NCBI GenBank assembly: GCA_016866335.1
Contig: VGMT01000003.1
Span: 62,001-126,000, forward strand
DNA length: 64,000 nt
Origin: Bacteroidota bacterium
GTDB lineage: Bacteria; Bacteroidota; Bacteroidia; CAIKAF01
Reading direction: 5' to 3'
The translations under genes were made by a program, and so were the position numbers. Shown one piece after another: positions 53,213 to 60,886 of the stretch (positions within the stretch are counted from its first letter, which is position 1; each line of letters begins with the position of its first letter). The notes under the pieces were generated by a model. It was not told the origin of the DNA, did not search any database, and worked only from the letters and a program-made list of their open reading frames with translations.

Positions 53213-53644
53213 ATGGATGAATTTATGAGAATGGCCATTGAGCAGGCCCAAAAAGGCGCTTCGGAAGGTGGAATCCCGATTGGGTCGGTCTTGGTTCGAG
53301 ACGGAATATGTTTGGGCAAGGGGCACAACAAAAGGGTTCAAGAGAACAATCCTATTCTTCACGGAGAAATGGATTGCTTGAACCAAGTAGGACGGTTGGG
53401 TTCCTATAAAAATACAACCATTTATTCTACCCTAATGCCTTGCTACATGTGTGCAGGAACCATTGTGCAATTTAAAATTCCGAAGGTTATTGTCGGCGAG
53501 TCAAGGACCTTTTCGGGTGCCAAAGCTTTTATGGAAGAGCATGGTGTTGAGGTTGTTGATTTAGACCTACCTGAATGCGTGGATATGATGAGCCGGTTTA
53601 TTGAAGAAAATCCCGATTTGTGGAACGAAGACATTGGCGATTAA
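53213..53644 (+). CDS. Nucleoside/cytosine deaminase, yeast Fcy1-like
   Basis: 143 residues. Zinc ligands His50 and catalytic Glu52 in LHGEMDCL, and Cys77/Cys80 in MPCYMC. Beyond the general CDA fold, the order HGEM-x-CLNQVGRLG, TIYSTLMPC, IPKVIVGES and the end PDLWNEDIG closely follow yeast cytosine deaminase Fcy1, not the bacterial amidohydrolase CodA. It likely converts cytosine to uracil for salvage. The start is set by the promoter box. The acs gene begins 10 nt after its stop. Confidence 0.88.
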   Translation: MDEFMRMAIEQAQKGASEGGIPIGSVLVRDGICLGKGHNKRVQENNPILHGEMDCLNQVGRLGSYKNTTIYSTLMPCYMCAGTIVQFKIPKVIVGESRTFSGAKAFMEEHGVEVVDLDLPECVDMMSRFIEENPDLWNEDIGD

Positions 53645-53654
53645 TTTAGGGAAG

Positions 53655-55583
53655 ATGAATGCCTATCCCTTTCAAATTAGTTCAATGGCCGAATACAATG
53701 AGGCCTACCAAAAAGCCAAAGAAAATCCCGAGGCTTTTTGGGCCGATGTGGCAGCCCATTTTCAGTGGATAAAGCCTTGGGAATCTGTAGTAGAATCTGA
53801 CTTTGCCTCGGCAAGGTTTGCATGGTTTAATGGAGGACAACTAAACATTACCATCAATGCACTTGACAGGCATGCGCATACCAAGCCCGATGCGCTTGCC
53901 TTGGTGTGGGAGGCAAACGATCCAAAGGAAGCCAGCCGCCGATTTAATTATGCGGAACTGCTTCAACATGTGGAACGAACCGCGGGAATGCTTCGCAGGT
54001 TGGGAGTTAAAAAAGGAGATACCGTGGGTATTTACTTGCCTATGGTTCCTGAATTGGTGTTTTCGGTGCTTGCTTGTGCCCGAATAGGTGCGATTCATTC
54101 CGTTGTTTTTGGAGGGTTCTCGGCTCAGGCATTGGCCGATCGGCTCAACGATGCATCTTGTAAGCTTGTTGTAACGGCCGATGAAGCATTTAGAGGCAGT
54201 AAAACCATTCCCCTTAAAGATATTGTTGACCAAGCCCTGCTGCTTTGCCCTAGTGTAGAAAGGGTTTTGGTTTTTCCCCGCACGGGGGCCGAGGTGCCTA
54301 TGGCGAAAGGCCGAGATCTGAATTGGGTTGAAGCCTGGTCAAACAAAGGGAATGAAACATTGGGCTACCCAGAAACCATGGAGGCCGAAGATCCTTTGTT
54401 TAGTTTATACACTTCGGGTTCGACGGGAAAACCCAAGGGGGTGGTTCATACAACCGCAGGTTATATGGTCTGGACAACCTATACTTTTGTGAATGCCTTT
54501 CAATATCAACCAGGTGATGTGTATTTTTGTACAGCAGACATTGGTTGGATAACGGGGCACTCTTATATTGTGTATGGGCCTTTATTGGCTGGGGCCACAA
54601 CCCTTATGTTTGAAGGTCTTCCCAATTGGCCCGATTCAAACAGGTGGTGGGAACTGATTGAAAAACATGGAGTCAACATTTTTTATACGGCTCCAACGGC
54701 ATTGCGGTCGCTTATGGCCGAAAACAAACAAGGCCCTGAGGCGTTTGCTTTGAACTCCCTTAAGACATTGGGGTCGGTGGGCGAGCCAATCAACTCCGAA
54801 GCTTGGCACTGGTTTAAAGATGCGGTTGGAAAAGGGCGATGTGCGTTAACCGATACCTGGTGGCAAACCGAAACCGGCGGCATCATGATAGCGGCTTTGG
54901 CTGGCATTAGTCCCGAATTTCCAACCTACGCTGGTTTGCCAATGCCAGGAATTGTACCGGTTCTAATGGATTCAGAGGGTAATCTTTTGGCAGCTGCCGA
55001 GGCAGAAGGGAATTTGTGCCTTGAAAAACCCTGGCCTGGAATGTTACGCACCGTCTTTGGGGACCATGAACGGCTTAGGCAAACGTATTTTTCTGCTTAC
55101 CCTGGTTATTATTTTACCGGAGATGGTTGCCTAAGGTCCAAGGAAGGAATGCATCGAATTACCGGGCGGGTCGATGATGTTTTAAATGTTTCTGGACATA
55201 GATTGGGAACTGCAGAACTTGAAAATGCATTGAACTTTCACCCATCTGTTAGCGAGAGCGCCGTGGTTGGATTTCCTCACCCAATTAAAGGACAGGGAAT
55301 CTGTGCGTATGTGGTTGCCGATTTGGCAGGCCAAACCCGTTTTGAAACAAAAAGGGAATTGCTCGATTTGGTTTCCAAAATAATTGGACCCATTGCTCGG
55401 CCTGATTTATTGGTTTTTGTTCCGGGCTTACCTAAAACCCGCAGCGGAAAAATTATGCGCCGAATTTTGCGCAAAATTGCCGAAGAGCAATCCGAGGCTT
55501 TGGGTGATGTGAGTACCTTGCTGGACCCCGAGGTGGTAAAAGCCATTCAAAAGGCCTTTGTTCAAGCAAAGGAAGACCGTTAA
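53655..55583 (+). CDS. acs: Acetyl-CoA synthetase (AMP-forming)
   Basis: 642 residues, usual length. Makes acetyl-CoA from acetate, ATP and CoA via acetyl-AMP. SLYTSGSTGKPKGVVH (P-loop), TDTWWQTETGG and YFTGDGC are adenylation motifs; the regulatory Lys is in RSGKIMRR near the C-terminus. Small departures: WFNGGQLNITINALDRH fits family position. Probably transcribed with the deaminase gene. Its stop overlaps the convergent phosphoesterase by 4 nt. Confidence 0.95.
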   Translation: MNAYPFQISSMAEYNEAYQKAKENPEAFWADVAAHFQWIKPWESVVESDFASARFAWFNGGQLNITINALDRHAHTKPDALALVWEANDPKEASRRFNYAELLQHVERTAGMLRRLGVKKGDTVGIYLPMVPELVFSVLACARIGAIHSVVFGGFSAQALADRLNDASCKLVVTADEAFRGSKTIPLKDIVDQALLLCPSVERVLVFPRTGAEVPMAKGRDLNWVEAWSNKGNETLGYPETMEAEDPLFSLYTSGSTGKPKGVVHTTAGYMVWTTYTFVNAFQYQPGDVYFCTADIGWITGHSYIVYGPLLAGATTLMFEGLPNWPDSNRWWELIEKHGVNIFYTAPTALRSLMAENKQGPEAFALNSLKTLGSVGEPINSEAWHWFKDAVGKGRCALTDTWWQTETGGIMIAALAGISPEFPTYAGLPMPGIVPVLMDSEGNLLAAAEAEGNLCLEKPWPGMLRTVFGDHERLRQTYFSAYPGYYFTGDGCLRSKEGMHRITGRVDDVLNVSGHRLGTAELENALNFHPSVSESAVVGFPHPIKGQGICAYVVADLAGQTRFETKRELLDLVSKIIGPIARPDLLVFVPGLPKTRSGKIMRRILRKIAEEQSEALGDVSTLLDPEVVKAIQKAFVQAKEDR

Positions 55584-56344
55584 ATGGCAGGTAAATGAAA
55601 TGTTCGGAGCAGGTCAAACCGCTTTTGCTCCCCATGGCGCAGGTAACCAAGTTGGTTCGTTTCTAGCTGTGTTTGTCCCAGCTTAAAGGGACCTGGATTG
55701 TAGTGGGTGTGCCCAAAAAGCCAAAATGCAGGTTCGTGTTCTAAAATAAAATCCGAAAGCTCGGTCCCAAAGGCCTGATTCACTGGGTCGTTTTGAAAGG
55801 AAGGGTTGTAGTGGTGAAAGGTTGGAGCGTGGTGGGTAATTATACCTATGGGCGATGATTTTTTCTGCAATTCATCGTGTAAAAAGCCCAAATCTGACCT
55901 GTGTAAGGCAGTGAATTGCTCGGGAGTTAAACCTTCTCTTCCGTATCGGATTACATGAAAATCACTCAATCTATGTTGAATAAGCAGTCTGTGTTTGGGT
56001 TGAATGTTTGACCACAAGGTGCAAAGCAGCATGCGGAATCCATTAAGGTCAAAGCTGAATTGGTTGCACAACAGTATGGTTGGCCTAATGTACTCTTCAA
56101 ATTTCCCGCTGCGCTTATTTGCATCGTCAAAATAGTATTCGTGGTTGCCGGGTATCCAATAAACCTGTTCAAACTCAGATTCAATGGCGTCCCAAAACCA
56201 ATCAAAATGTCGAATTTGGGGAAAGGGAAGTATGTCACCCCCAAGAATTAGAATGGGGCAACGGGCCTGAATGGGGTTTTGCCGAAGGAATGCCGCGTTT
56301 TCCGGAAATTCCAAGTGCAAATCTGAATAGAATTGAAACCCCAT
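55580..56344 (-). CDS. Calcineurin-like metallophosphoesterase
   Basis: 254 residues. All five metal-binding blocks are present: SDLHLEF, GGDI, GNHEYY, THHAP and GHTHYN. No signal peptide, so it is cytosolic. Substrates in this family range from nucleotides to lipids; none is indicated here. The ATG at 56344 lies 3 nt after a TACCTTTG box; an in-frame TTG two codons earlier is part of the box and is not the start. Divergent from the K+ channel gene. Confidence 0.92.
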   Translation of the reverse strand: MGFQFYSDLHLEFPENAAFLRQNPIQARCPILILGGDILPFPQIRHFDWFWDAIESEFEQVYWIPGNHEYYFDDANKRSGKFEEYIRPTILLCNQFSFDLNGFRMLLCTLWSNIQPKHRLLIQHRLSDFHVIRYGREGLTPEQFTALHRSDLGFLHDELQKKSSPIGIITHHAPTFHHYNPSFQNDPVNQAFGTELSDFILEHEPAFWLFGHTHYNPGPFKLGQTQLETNQLGYLRHGEQKRFDLLRTFHLPAI

Positions 56345-56347
56345 TCC

Positions 56348-56355
56348 CAAAGGTA
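56348..56355 (-). promoter_or_regulatory. -7 box TACCTTTG, 3 nt before ATG (leaderless type)
   Basis: On the minus strand the box is followed by GGA and the ATG at 56344. It forms a divergent pair with the plus-strand box at 56392. Confidence 0.6.
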
Positions 56356-56391
56356 ATCAGATCTGGCATAGGTACCTTTCGTTTCGGATTG

Positions 56392-56399
56392 TACTTTTG
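56392..56399 (+). promoter_or_regulatory. -7 box TACTTTTG, 4 nt before ATG (leaderless type)
   Basis: Exact box followed by TGCA and the ATG at 56404. It decides the channel start over a long upstream frame that overlaps the divergent phosphoesterase gene. Confidence 0.6.
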
Positions 56400-56403
56400 T
56401 GCA

Positions 56404-56736
56404 ATGAGAAATTTATTTCGGCCCATTAAAGTTTTTTTTACCCCATTTGTTCACGATGCTGAGTTGACTATTCTAACGTTTAGTCTCCTGTTCTTTGTCT
56501 CGGGCGGCACTCTTTTTTATCATATTCAAGAAGGCTGCTCATGGTTAGATAGTTTTTATTTCTGCACCATGACAATGACCACAGTTGGGTATGGAGATTT
56601 TTCGCCAACCACAGATATAAGTAAACTTTTTACCATTGTTTATGCCGTAAGTAGCATAGGATTGTTCATTGCCTTTGCCTCTAAAATAGCCGGCATTCAT
56701 ATTCGTGAAACCTTACGCCATAAAAGGCGAAAGTGA
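56404..56736 (+). CDS. Two-helix potassium channel protein
   Basis: 110 residues: two membrane segments (about 20-38 and 75-95) flank a pore loop with the selectivity filter TMTTVGYGDF. It is the minimal KcsA-like Ion_trans_2 unit with a short basic C-tail and no regulatory domain; four would form a pore. An upstream open frame is rejected by the promoter box. Confidence 0.92.
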   Translation: MRNLFRPIKVFFTPFVHDAELTILTFSLLFFVSGGTLFYHIQEGCSWLDSFYFCTMTMTTVGYGDFSPTTDISKLFTIVYAVSSIGLFIAFASKIAGIHIRETLRHKRRK

Positions 56737-56829
56737 TTGTTTGGTTAAATTAAATGTTAAATAACCTACCCTTTAGCCATTAAAAATGTTAAAACTTGGG
56801 AAACAATAGGTTGAACCTTGTGCATTATT

Positions 56830-56837
56830 TACTTTTG
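56830..56837 (+). promoter_or_regulatory. -7 box TACTTTTG for broken lipoprotein gene
   Basis: Exact box, 20 nt before the TTG at 56858. The promoter and terminator of this unit are intact although the reading frame is not. The rest of the 56737-57221 gap holds the unit itself and the next promoter. Confidence 0.5.
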
Positions 56838-56857
56838 ACCAACTTAAAACCATTATT

Positions 56858-57072
56858 TTGAAAAAGTTTTTCATCCTGGGGGCATCGCCTCTATGTTTGT
56901 TTTGGCCTCTTGTGGCAAATCTGAAAAGTGTTTGACTTGCACTGGCGTTGCTAGCCAATTGAATGCTTGTGAAAACGACACCATTGTAACCAACAACGGC
57001 ACTTGGGAACAATATATTGCTGCTGCCAATTTCGGCGCGCAATTTTTGGGCGAAACCTGCTCTGAAAATTAA
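56858..57072 (+). pseudogene. Small lipoprotein gene, apparent -1 frameshift
   Basis: TTG at 56858 opens KKFFILG, and after the run of five Gs at 56878-56882 the sense continues in another frame as GIASMFVLASCGKSEKC... to TAA at 57072. One more G would give a normal lipoprotein signal with lipobox LASC and about 70 residues. The mature part has four further Cys-rich positions (CLTCTG, NACEN, ETC). The TTG replaces the ATG of its neighbour. It has its own promoter and terminator, so either decay has begun or the assembly lost a base. A short internal ATG at 56893 would give a poor signal. Confidence 0.6.
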
Positions 57073-57087
57073 TTTTTATCTCGAAAA

Positions 57088-57109
57088 GGGGGCATCAGCC
57101 CCCTTTTTT
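57088..57109 (+). terminator. Rho-independent terminator
   Basis: Stem GGGGGC / GCCCCC with loop ATCA and six Ts, 15 nt after the broken lipoprotein frame. Confidence 0.9.
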
Positions 57110-57187
57110 ATGCCTTTTTGAAATATATCTTGAGGTTTCTCAGCGGTTAGCATTTTTTAAGGTTTTTCCGCGCAGCAAAAAAATTGT

Positions 57188-57195
57188 TACATTTG
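57188..57195 (+). promoter_or_regulatory. -7 box TACATTTG for lipoprotein gene
   Basis: Exact box ending 26 nt before the ATG at 57222. The leader resembles that of the broken unit upstream (AACTTAAAAC then CATTTTATG or CATTATTTTG). Confidence 0.5.
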
Positions 57196-57221
57196 CCCTC
57201 AAACAACTTAAAACCCATTTT

Positions 57222-57494
57222 ATGAAAAAGTTCCTTGTTTTATCTGCCATTGTTGGTGCTTTCGCTTTGACTTCTTGCGCTTCTTGCGACGAAACCAAAG
57301 CTGCTGAAGACTTTACTGCTGCTACTTCAGCCTATTCTGATGCGATAATGTCATCGGATTGTGCTGCTATCAACACTGCATGGGGCAACTATTCTGACGC
57401 TTACAACAATTTGTGCGACAGCCAAAAAAGCAACACCGATTGGGCTGCTTTTGAGGCTTCACACAACTCGATCAAAACGTCTTTGGGTTGCTAA
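57222..57494 (+). CDS. Small Cys-containing lipoprotein
   Basis: 90 residues. Signal MKKFLVLSAIVGAFALTSC with lipobox LTSC. The mature part (CDETKAAEDFTAATSAYSDA ...) is helical with Cys residues at about 23, 47, 65 and 90. Not recognised. GCT-rich codons, own promoter and own terminator suggest strong single-gene expression. It looks like a tandem relative of the broken unit before it, though the mature parts differ. Confidence 0.75.
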   Translation: MKKFLVLSAIVGAFALTSCASCDETKAAEDFTAATSAYSDAIMSSDCAAINTAWGNYSDAYNNLCDSQKSNTDWAAFEASHNSIKTSLGC

Positions 57495-57511
57495 TTTTCA
57501 ATTTTGTTTTA

Positions 57512-57534
57512 AAGGGGCTTCGGCCCCTTTTTTT
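57512..57534 (+). terminator. Rho-independent terminator
   Basis: Stem AAGGGGC / GCCCCTT with TTCG tetraloop and a T-run, 18 nt past the lipoprotein stop. Like the previous terminator it is followed by ATGCCTTTT. Confidence 0.92.
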
Positions 57535-57636
57535 ATGCCTTTTCTAAACGGGAGCTTGCCTTAACCCAACATTAAATTGGTCCAAGGCTTTATCATTACC
57601 CATGTTTTTCAAGTACCTTTCCAAAAATAACATCCA

Positions 57637-58893
57637 ATGAGAAAGGCGACCTTTAATCTGTTTTTGCTCTTCGTTTTTTTGATGCCTTTGTGCCTGTTGG
57701 CTCAGGCTCCCCAACCCTCCGACAGCATTTGCCCCATACCGCTGTACACCGGTAGTTTTTACAGCTCTGGAATACCCGAAGGCCAGCAAGCTCCTGATTT
57801 TACCGTTTTCAATTCCAATGGGCAGTCTTTTAACTTGGCCTCGACTTTGCAATTGGGAAAGCCGGTCTTACTTATTAACGGTTCCCTTACCTGTCCGGTT
57901 TTTCGGAATAAGATTGCCACAATCAATCAGATTCAAGCCCAATACGGCAGCGCCATTAGCACCGTGGTTGTTTTGACGGTGGAGGCTCACCCCACGAGCA
58001 TTTCGCCCTATTTTGGCTATGTCAACATTACCGGTCAAAACCAGCAGGAGGGGATTTTGTTTCCCCAACCCCAAACTTATGGGCAGCGGCTTCGATTATC
58101 GGACACCTTGCATCAGCGGTATTCCATTTCTGTGCCGGTTTTTGTTGATTTGCCCTGCAATGCGTGGTGGAGCACCTATGGCCCTGCCCCCAACAACGCC
58201 TATTTAATTAAGCCCAACGGAGAAGTATTTAGCAAACACGGTTGGTTTGACCGAGCTCCCGACCGGATTTTTTGCGACATAGATAGCCTGTTGGGCAGTA
58301 CTTCTGGCCTTTGCCAACCCGCTCAAGGTCCTGGTGTTTTTCAAGCAAACGTCTTGAATTCCAACAGCTATGGTTTGCTGGGCTCCACCCTGTTCAATTA
58401 TGTGGATTTGATCAATACGGGGTTTGTTCCGGTTGAGATTCTCATAATGACCTTAGAAGAGCAGTTGCCCGACACCAGTTGGCAAACGGCGTACTGCGCT
58501 GATATTTGCTACAGTCCGGGCGTAGATTCTATTGTGGTGTGGTTGGCCGCCAACGACACCCTGCATTTTAGCTTGGATTTTTTCACTGGGTCAAGTCCTG
58601 CTATGGGAAAAAGCAAAATAGGTTTCCGAAACCAGCAGGACGTTCAAAATAAATTTTCTTTTTGGCTCGAGGCATCTACCTTTTCCAGCGGTTTTTCTGC
58701 TTGGAGTACTACCGAAACCACCATGCAAATAAAGGCGGGAAGTGCTTGGCCGTTGAAAGCAAACGAGCAGGTTAGGGGCGTCTTTGATTTGCAAGGCCGT
58801 TGCTTGCCCAAGCAGGGGTACTCGCCCGAAATTCCGGGGTTTTATGTTTTGCATACCAATTTTGGAAGGCAACGAATTTGGGTAAAAGAATAG
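57637..58893 (+). CDS. Secreted deiodinase-like thioredoxin-fold protein with C-terminal extension
   Basis: 418 residues. Signal peptide ending LLAQ. Residues ~48-215 follow iodothyronine deiodinase: PVLLINGSLTCPVFRNK has Cys86 where the animal enzymes hold selenocysteine, then VLTVEAHP (about 112-119), QRLRLSDTLHQRY, VPVFVDLPCN and AYLIKPNGEVFSKHG. The codon is TGT, so no selenocysteine. After ~220 comes a beta-rich region and an end (GVFDLQGRC ... GFYVLHTNFGRQRIWVKE) like a short T9SS sorting domain. Probably an exported redox or peroxiredoxin-like enzyme; true deiodinase activity is not implied. Confidence 0.75.
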   Translation: MRKATFNLFLLFVFLMPLCLLAQAPQPSDSICPIPLYTGSFYSSGIPEGQQAPDFTVFNSNGQSFNLASTLQLGKPVLLINGSLTCPVFRNKIATINQIQAQYGSAISTVVVLTVEAHPTSISPYFGYVNITGQNQQEGILFPQPQTYGQRLRLSDTLHQRYSISVPVFVDLPCNAWWSTYGPAPNNAYLIKPNGEVFSKHGWFDRAPDRIFCDIDSLLGSTSGLCQPAQGPGVFQANVLNSNSYGLLGSTLFNYVDLINTGFVPVEILIMTLEEQLPDTSWQTAYCADICYSPGVDSIVVWLAANDTLHFSLDFFTGSSPAMGKSKIGFRNQQDVQNKFSFWLEASTFSSGFSAWSTTETTMQIKAGSAWPLKANEQVRGVFDLQGRCLPKQGYSPEIPGFYVLHTNFGRQRIWVKE

Positions 58894-58977
58894 GATTTTT
58901 TCTTCGTTTTGGCTGCGCCTAAAGGCAGGTTCAAAAGCCAACACCTACTCATAAATTTGAAAGGCCAACTCAACCAA

Positions 58978-59127
58978 GCCGCCCGCGGCAGGGATTGATG
59001 GGGCTACCCCGCAAGGGTGCCGAAGCCTGGCCCGCTAGGTGCGGAGGCGACTTTAGGAGCCACCGCAAACCAGCTGGGCCAGCCTTTCGGCAACCGCGGA
59101 GTTGCCCAGAAAGCCCGGCTGCCGCCC
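58978..59127 (+). repeat. GC-rich structured intergenic repeat, copy E
   Basis: Full copy on the plus strand between convergent genes, 84 bp past the deiodinase-like stop. Second stem GGCTAC / GTTGCC has five of six pairs with different bases from other copies. The long arm pairs TGCCGAAGCCTGGCCC with its counterpart and carries loop GACTTTAGGA. It occupies most of the 311 bp gap. Confidence 0.88.
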
Positions 59128-59204
59128 AAAATCAAAAACCAATACATCCGCTTTTTAAGGGCCTACCAAAGGAGCGCCCCGGCACCATTCGCTGGAATCG
59201 ATGC

Positions 59205-60794
59205 TTATGACTGCCGGCCCAGCTTTTGCCGCACCAGAAATGCCGCTAACAGCAATCCCGAAATCCAGACCGAAAACCGGCCCAGCCAATCGCCATACAC
59301 CACATAAGGCGTGATGTGGTCGTTCAAGCGAATTTCACCGTAAATCGCTCCACGGGTTTCGTAGGCCAAAGGCTGCTCTACATCTCCACGCTGGTTAATA
59401 AAACAGGAAATCCCTGTGTTGGCCGAGCGGGCCACAGCCCGCCTCGTTTCAATGGCCCGCAACCGCGCATAGGCCAGCAACTGCCTGTGCCCGGCGGTAT
59501 TTCCCCACCAAGCGTCGTTGGTAATGATTCCCAAGTGTGTCGCTCCATTTCGCACAAACTCTGTGCAAAACTCGCCAAAAACCGATTCATAGCATACGAT
59601 GGGCGCTGTTCTCAGCTCCTTTCGCGCCGAGTGTGCCAAGACTGTCCGCTCCCGCTGCGTGCCCATGTCGCCCATTAAGCCCTGAATGCTGCTGAATAGC
59701 TTGTCTTGCAGCGGTTTTAAGACCGAGGCAAAGGGCAGTTTTTCCACACCAGGAACCAGTTTTGATTTGTGGTACAAGGCATAGCTTTGGTCGGGATTCA
59801 ACAAAATGGCGCTATTGTGGTCGTCAATCCAGCTGCCATTTGGTCCGGGGCTAGCGCTGCTGGGCACCGATTTTAGGTTGGCGGGCAGCCAGTCAACGCA
59901 ATAAATTCCGGTAAGAACCGCCGTTTTTCCGTTTTTGGTTAAAGCGCGGAAGGGCGTTAAGGGGCCTTCGGCCTCTATTTTGTCAGACCAAATAGGCTGG
60001 GGGATCGCTGTCTCGGGGAACAAGATTAAATCTGCCTCGGCCAAGGGTTCGACTAAATCGATCATGGTTTTAATTTGTTGGGCCGATGAGCCTCTAAATT
60101 TCTCGGTATAGGGATCAAAATTGGGCTGCACACATCCCATGCGGGCTTTGCTTCCCTGTTCTTCGTACGATGCATAGCGCAACAGCGAGGCGCTGCTGGG
60201 CAGCAGCAGCCACAACACAGGAAAGGCCAGGGCTTTAACCTGCATTTGCCGCCCATTTCTCCACCATTCCCACAGGGCTAAATTCCCCACCAACACCCAC
60301 AAGGTTCCGCCCAAAACGCCGGTAATTTCGTACCATTGCACCAGCAGGTACCAGCCGGCAAAGCCATTTCCCAGTTGCAACCAAGGCCAAGTCAGGTCCC
60401 AGTTCAAATGCAGGTACTCAAAGGCCAGCCAAAAAAGAAGCAGGGCCAGGTAGCCGCGTTGCCGCCCAAATTTTTGTCCCACTTGCTCGGCCAGCCACCA
60501 AACCAGGGCCATAAACAAGGCATTGCACAGAATGGCCATCAGGGCTCCGCCGGCGGTAGAATTCCATATCCACCAAGTAGTCAGAGCGTTAAAGCTTAGA
60601 AATCCAGCCCAGGCATGCAAAAAAATCCGCATTCCTTTTTTAGGTTGGCCGTCGTTGCGCACCGATTCGTTCAGCCAAAGCAGCGGAATTAGGCCCAAGA
60701 ACAGCAGCAGAGGCAGCCCGCGTTCCGGCCAAGCGGCGCCCAGTAAAATGCCTGAGAGCAAAGGCATCAGAGCGACAACCAAGGGTTTTTTCAT
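59205..60794 (-). CDS. lnt: Apolipoprotein N-acyltransferase
   Basis: 529 residues. Adds the third acyl chain to lipoproteins at the inner membrane. N-terminal ~200 residues hold six or more membrane helices; the nitrilase-like domain has the triad Glu in LFPETAIPQ, Lys in YHKSKLVPGVEKLP and Cys in PIVCYESVFG. NDAWWGNTAGHRQL is a further signature. Complete. It would mature the several lipoproteins encoded in this window. Confidence 0.96.
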   Translation of the reverse strand: MKKPLVVALMPLLSGILLGAAWPERGLPLLLFLGLIPLLWLNESVRNDGQPKKGMRIFLHAWAGFLSFNALTTWWIWNSTAGGALMAILCNALFMALVWWLAEQVGQKFGRQRGYLALLLFWLAFEYLHLNWDLTWPWLQLGNGFAGWYLLVQWYEITGVLGGTLWVLVGNLALWEWWRNGRQMQVKALAFPVLWLLLPSSASLLRYASYEEQGSKARMGCVQPNFDPYTEKFRGSSAQQIKTMIDLVEPLAEADLILFPETAIPQPIWSDKIEAEGPLTPFRALTKNGKTAVLTGIYCVDWLPANLKSVPSSASPGPNGSWIDDHNSAILLNPDQSYALYHKSKLVPGVEKLPFASVLKPLQDKLFSSIQGLMGDMGTQRERTVLAHSARKELRTAPIVCYESVFGEFCTEFVRNGATHLGIITNDAWWGNTAGHRQLLAYARLRAIETRRAVARSANTGISCFINQRGDVEQPLAYETRGAIYGEIRLNDHITPYVVYGDWLGRFSVWISGLLLAAFLVRQKLGRQS

Positions 60795-60886
60795 GGCTTA
60801 AAGGTAAAAAATTGCCCTCAGCAGCCCTAAAATTGTCGGTTAACAAATTGGGAATGCGGAGGTGTTTTGGATTGCTGGATTTTTAG

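Noticed and set aside
56119-56403. N-terminal extension of the K+ channel
   Set aside because: It overlaps the divergent phosphoesterase gene and lies upstream of a TACTTTTG promoter box 4 nt before the internal ATG.
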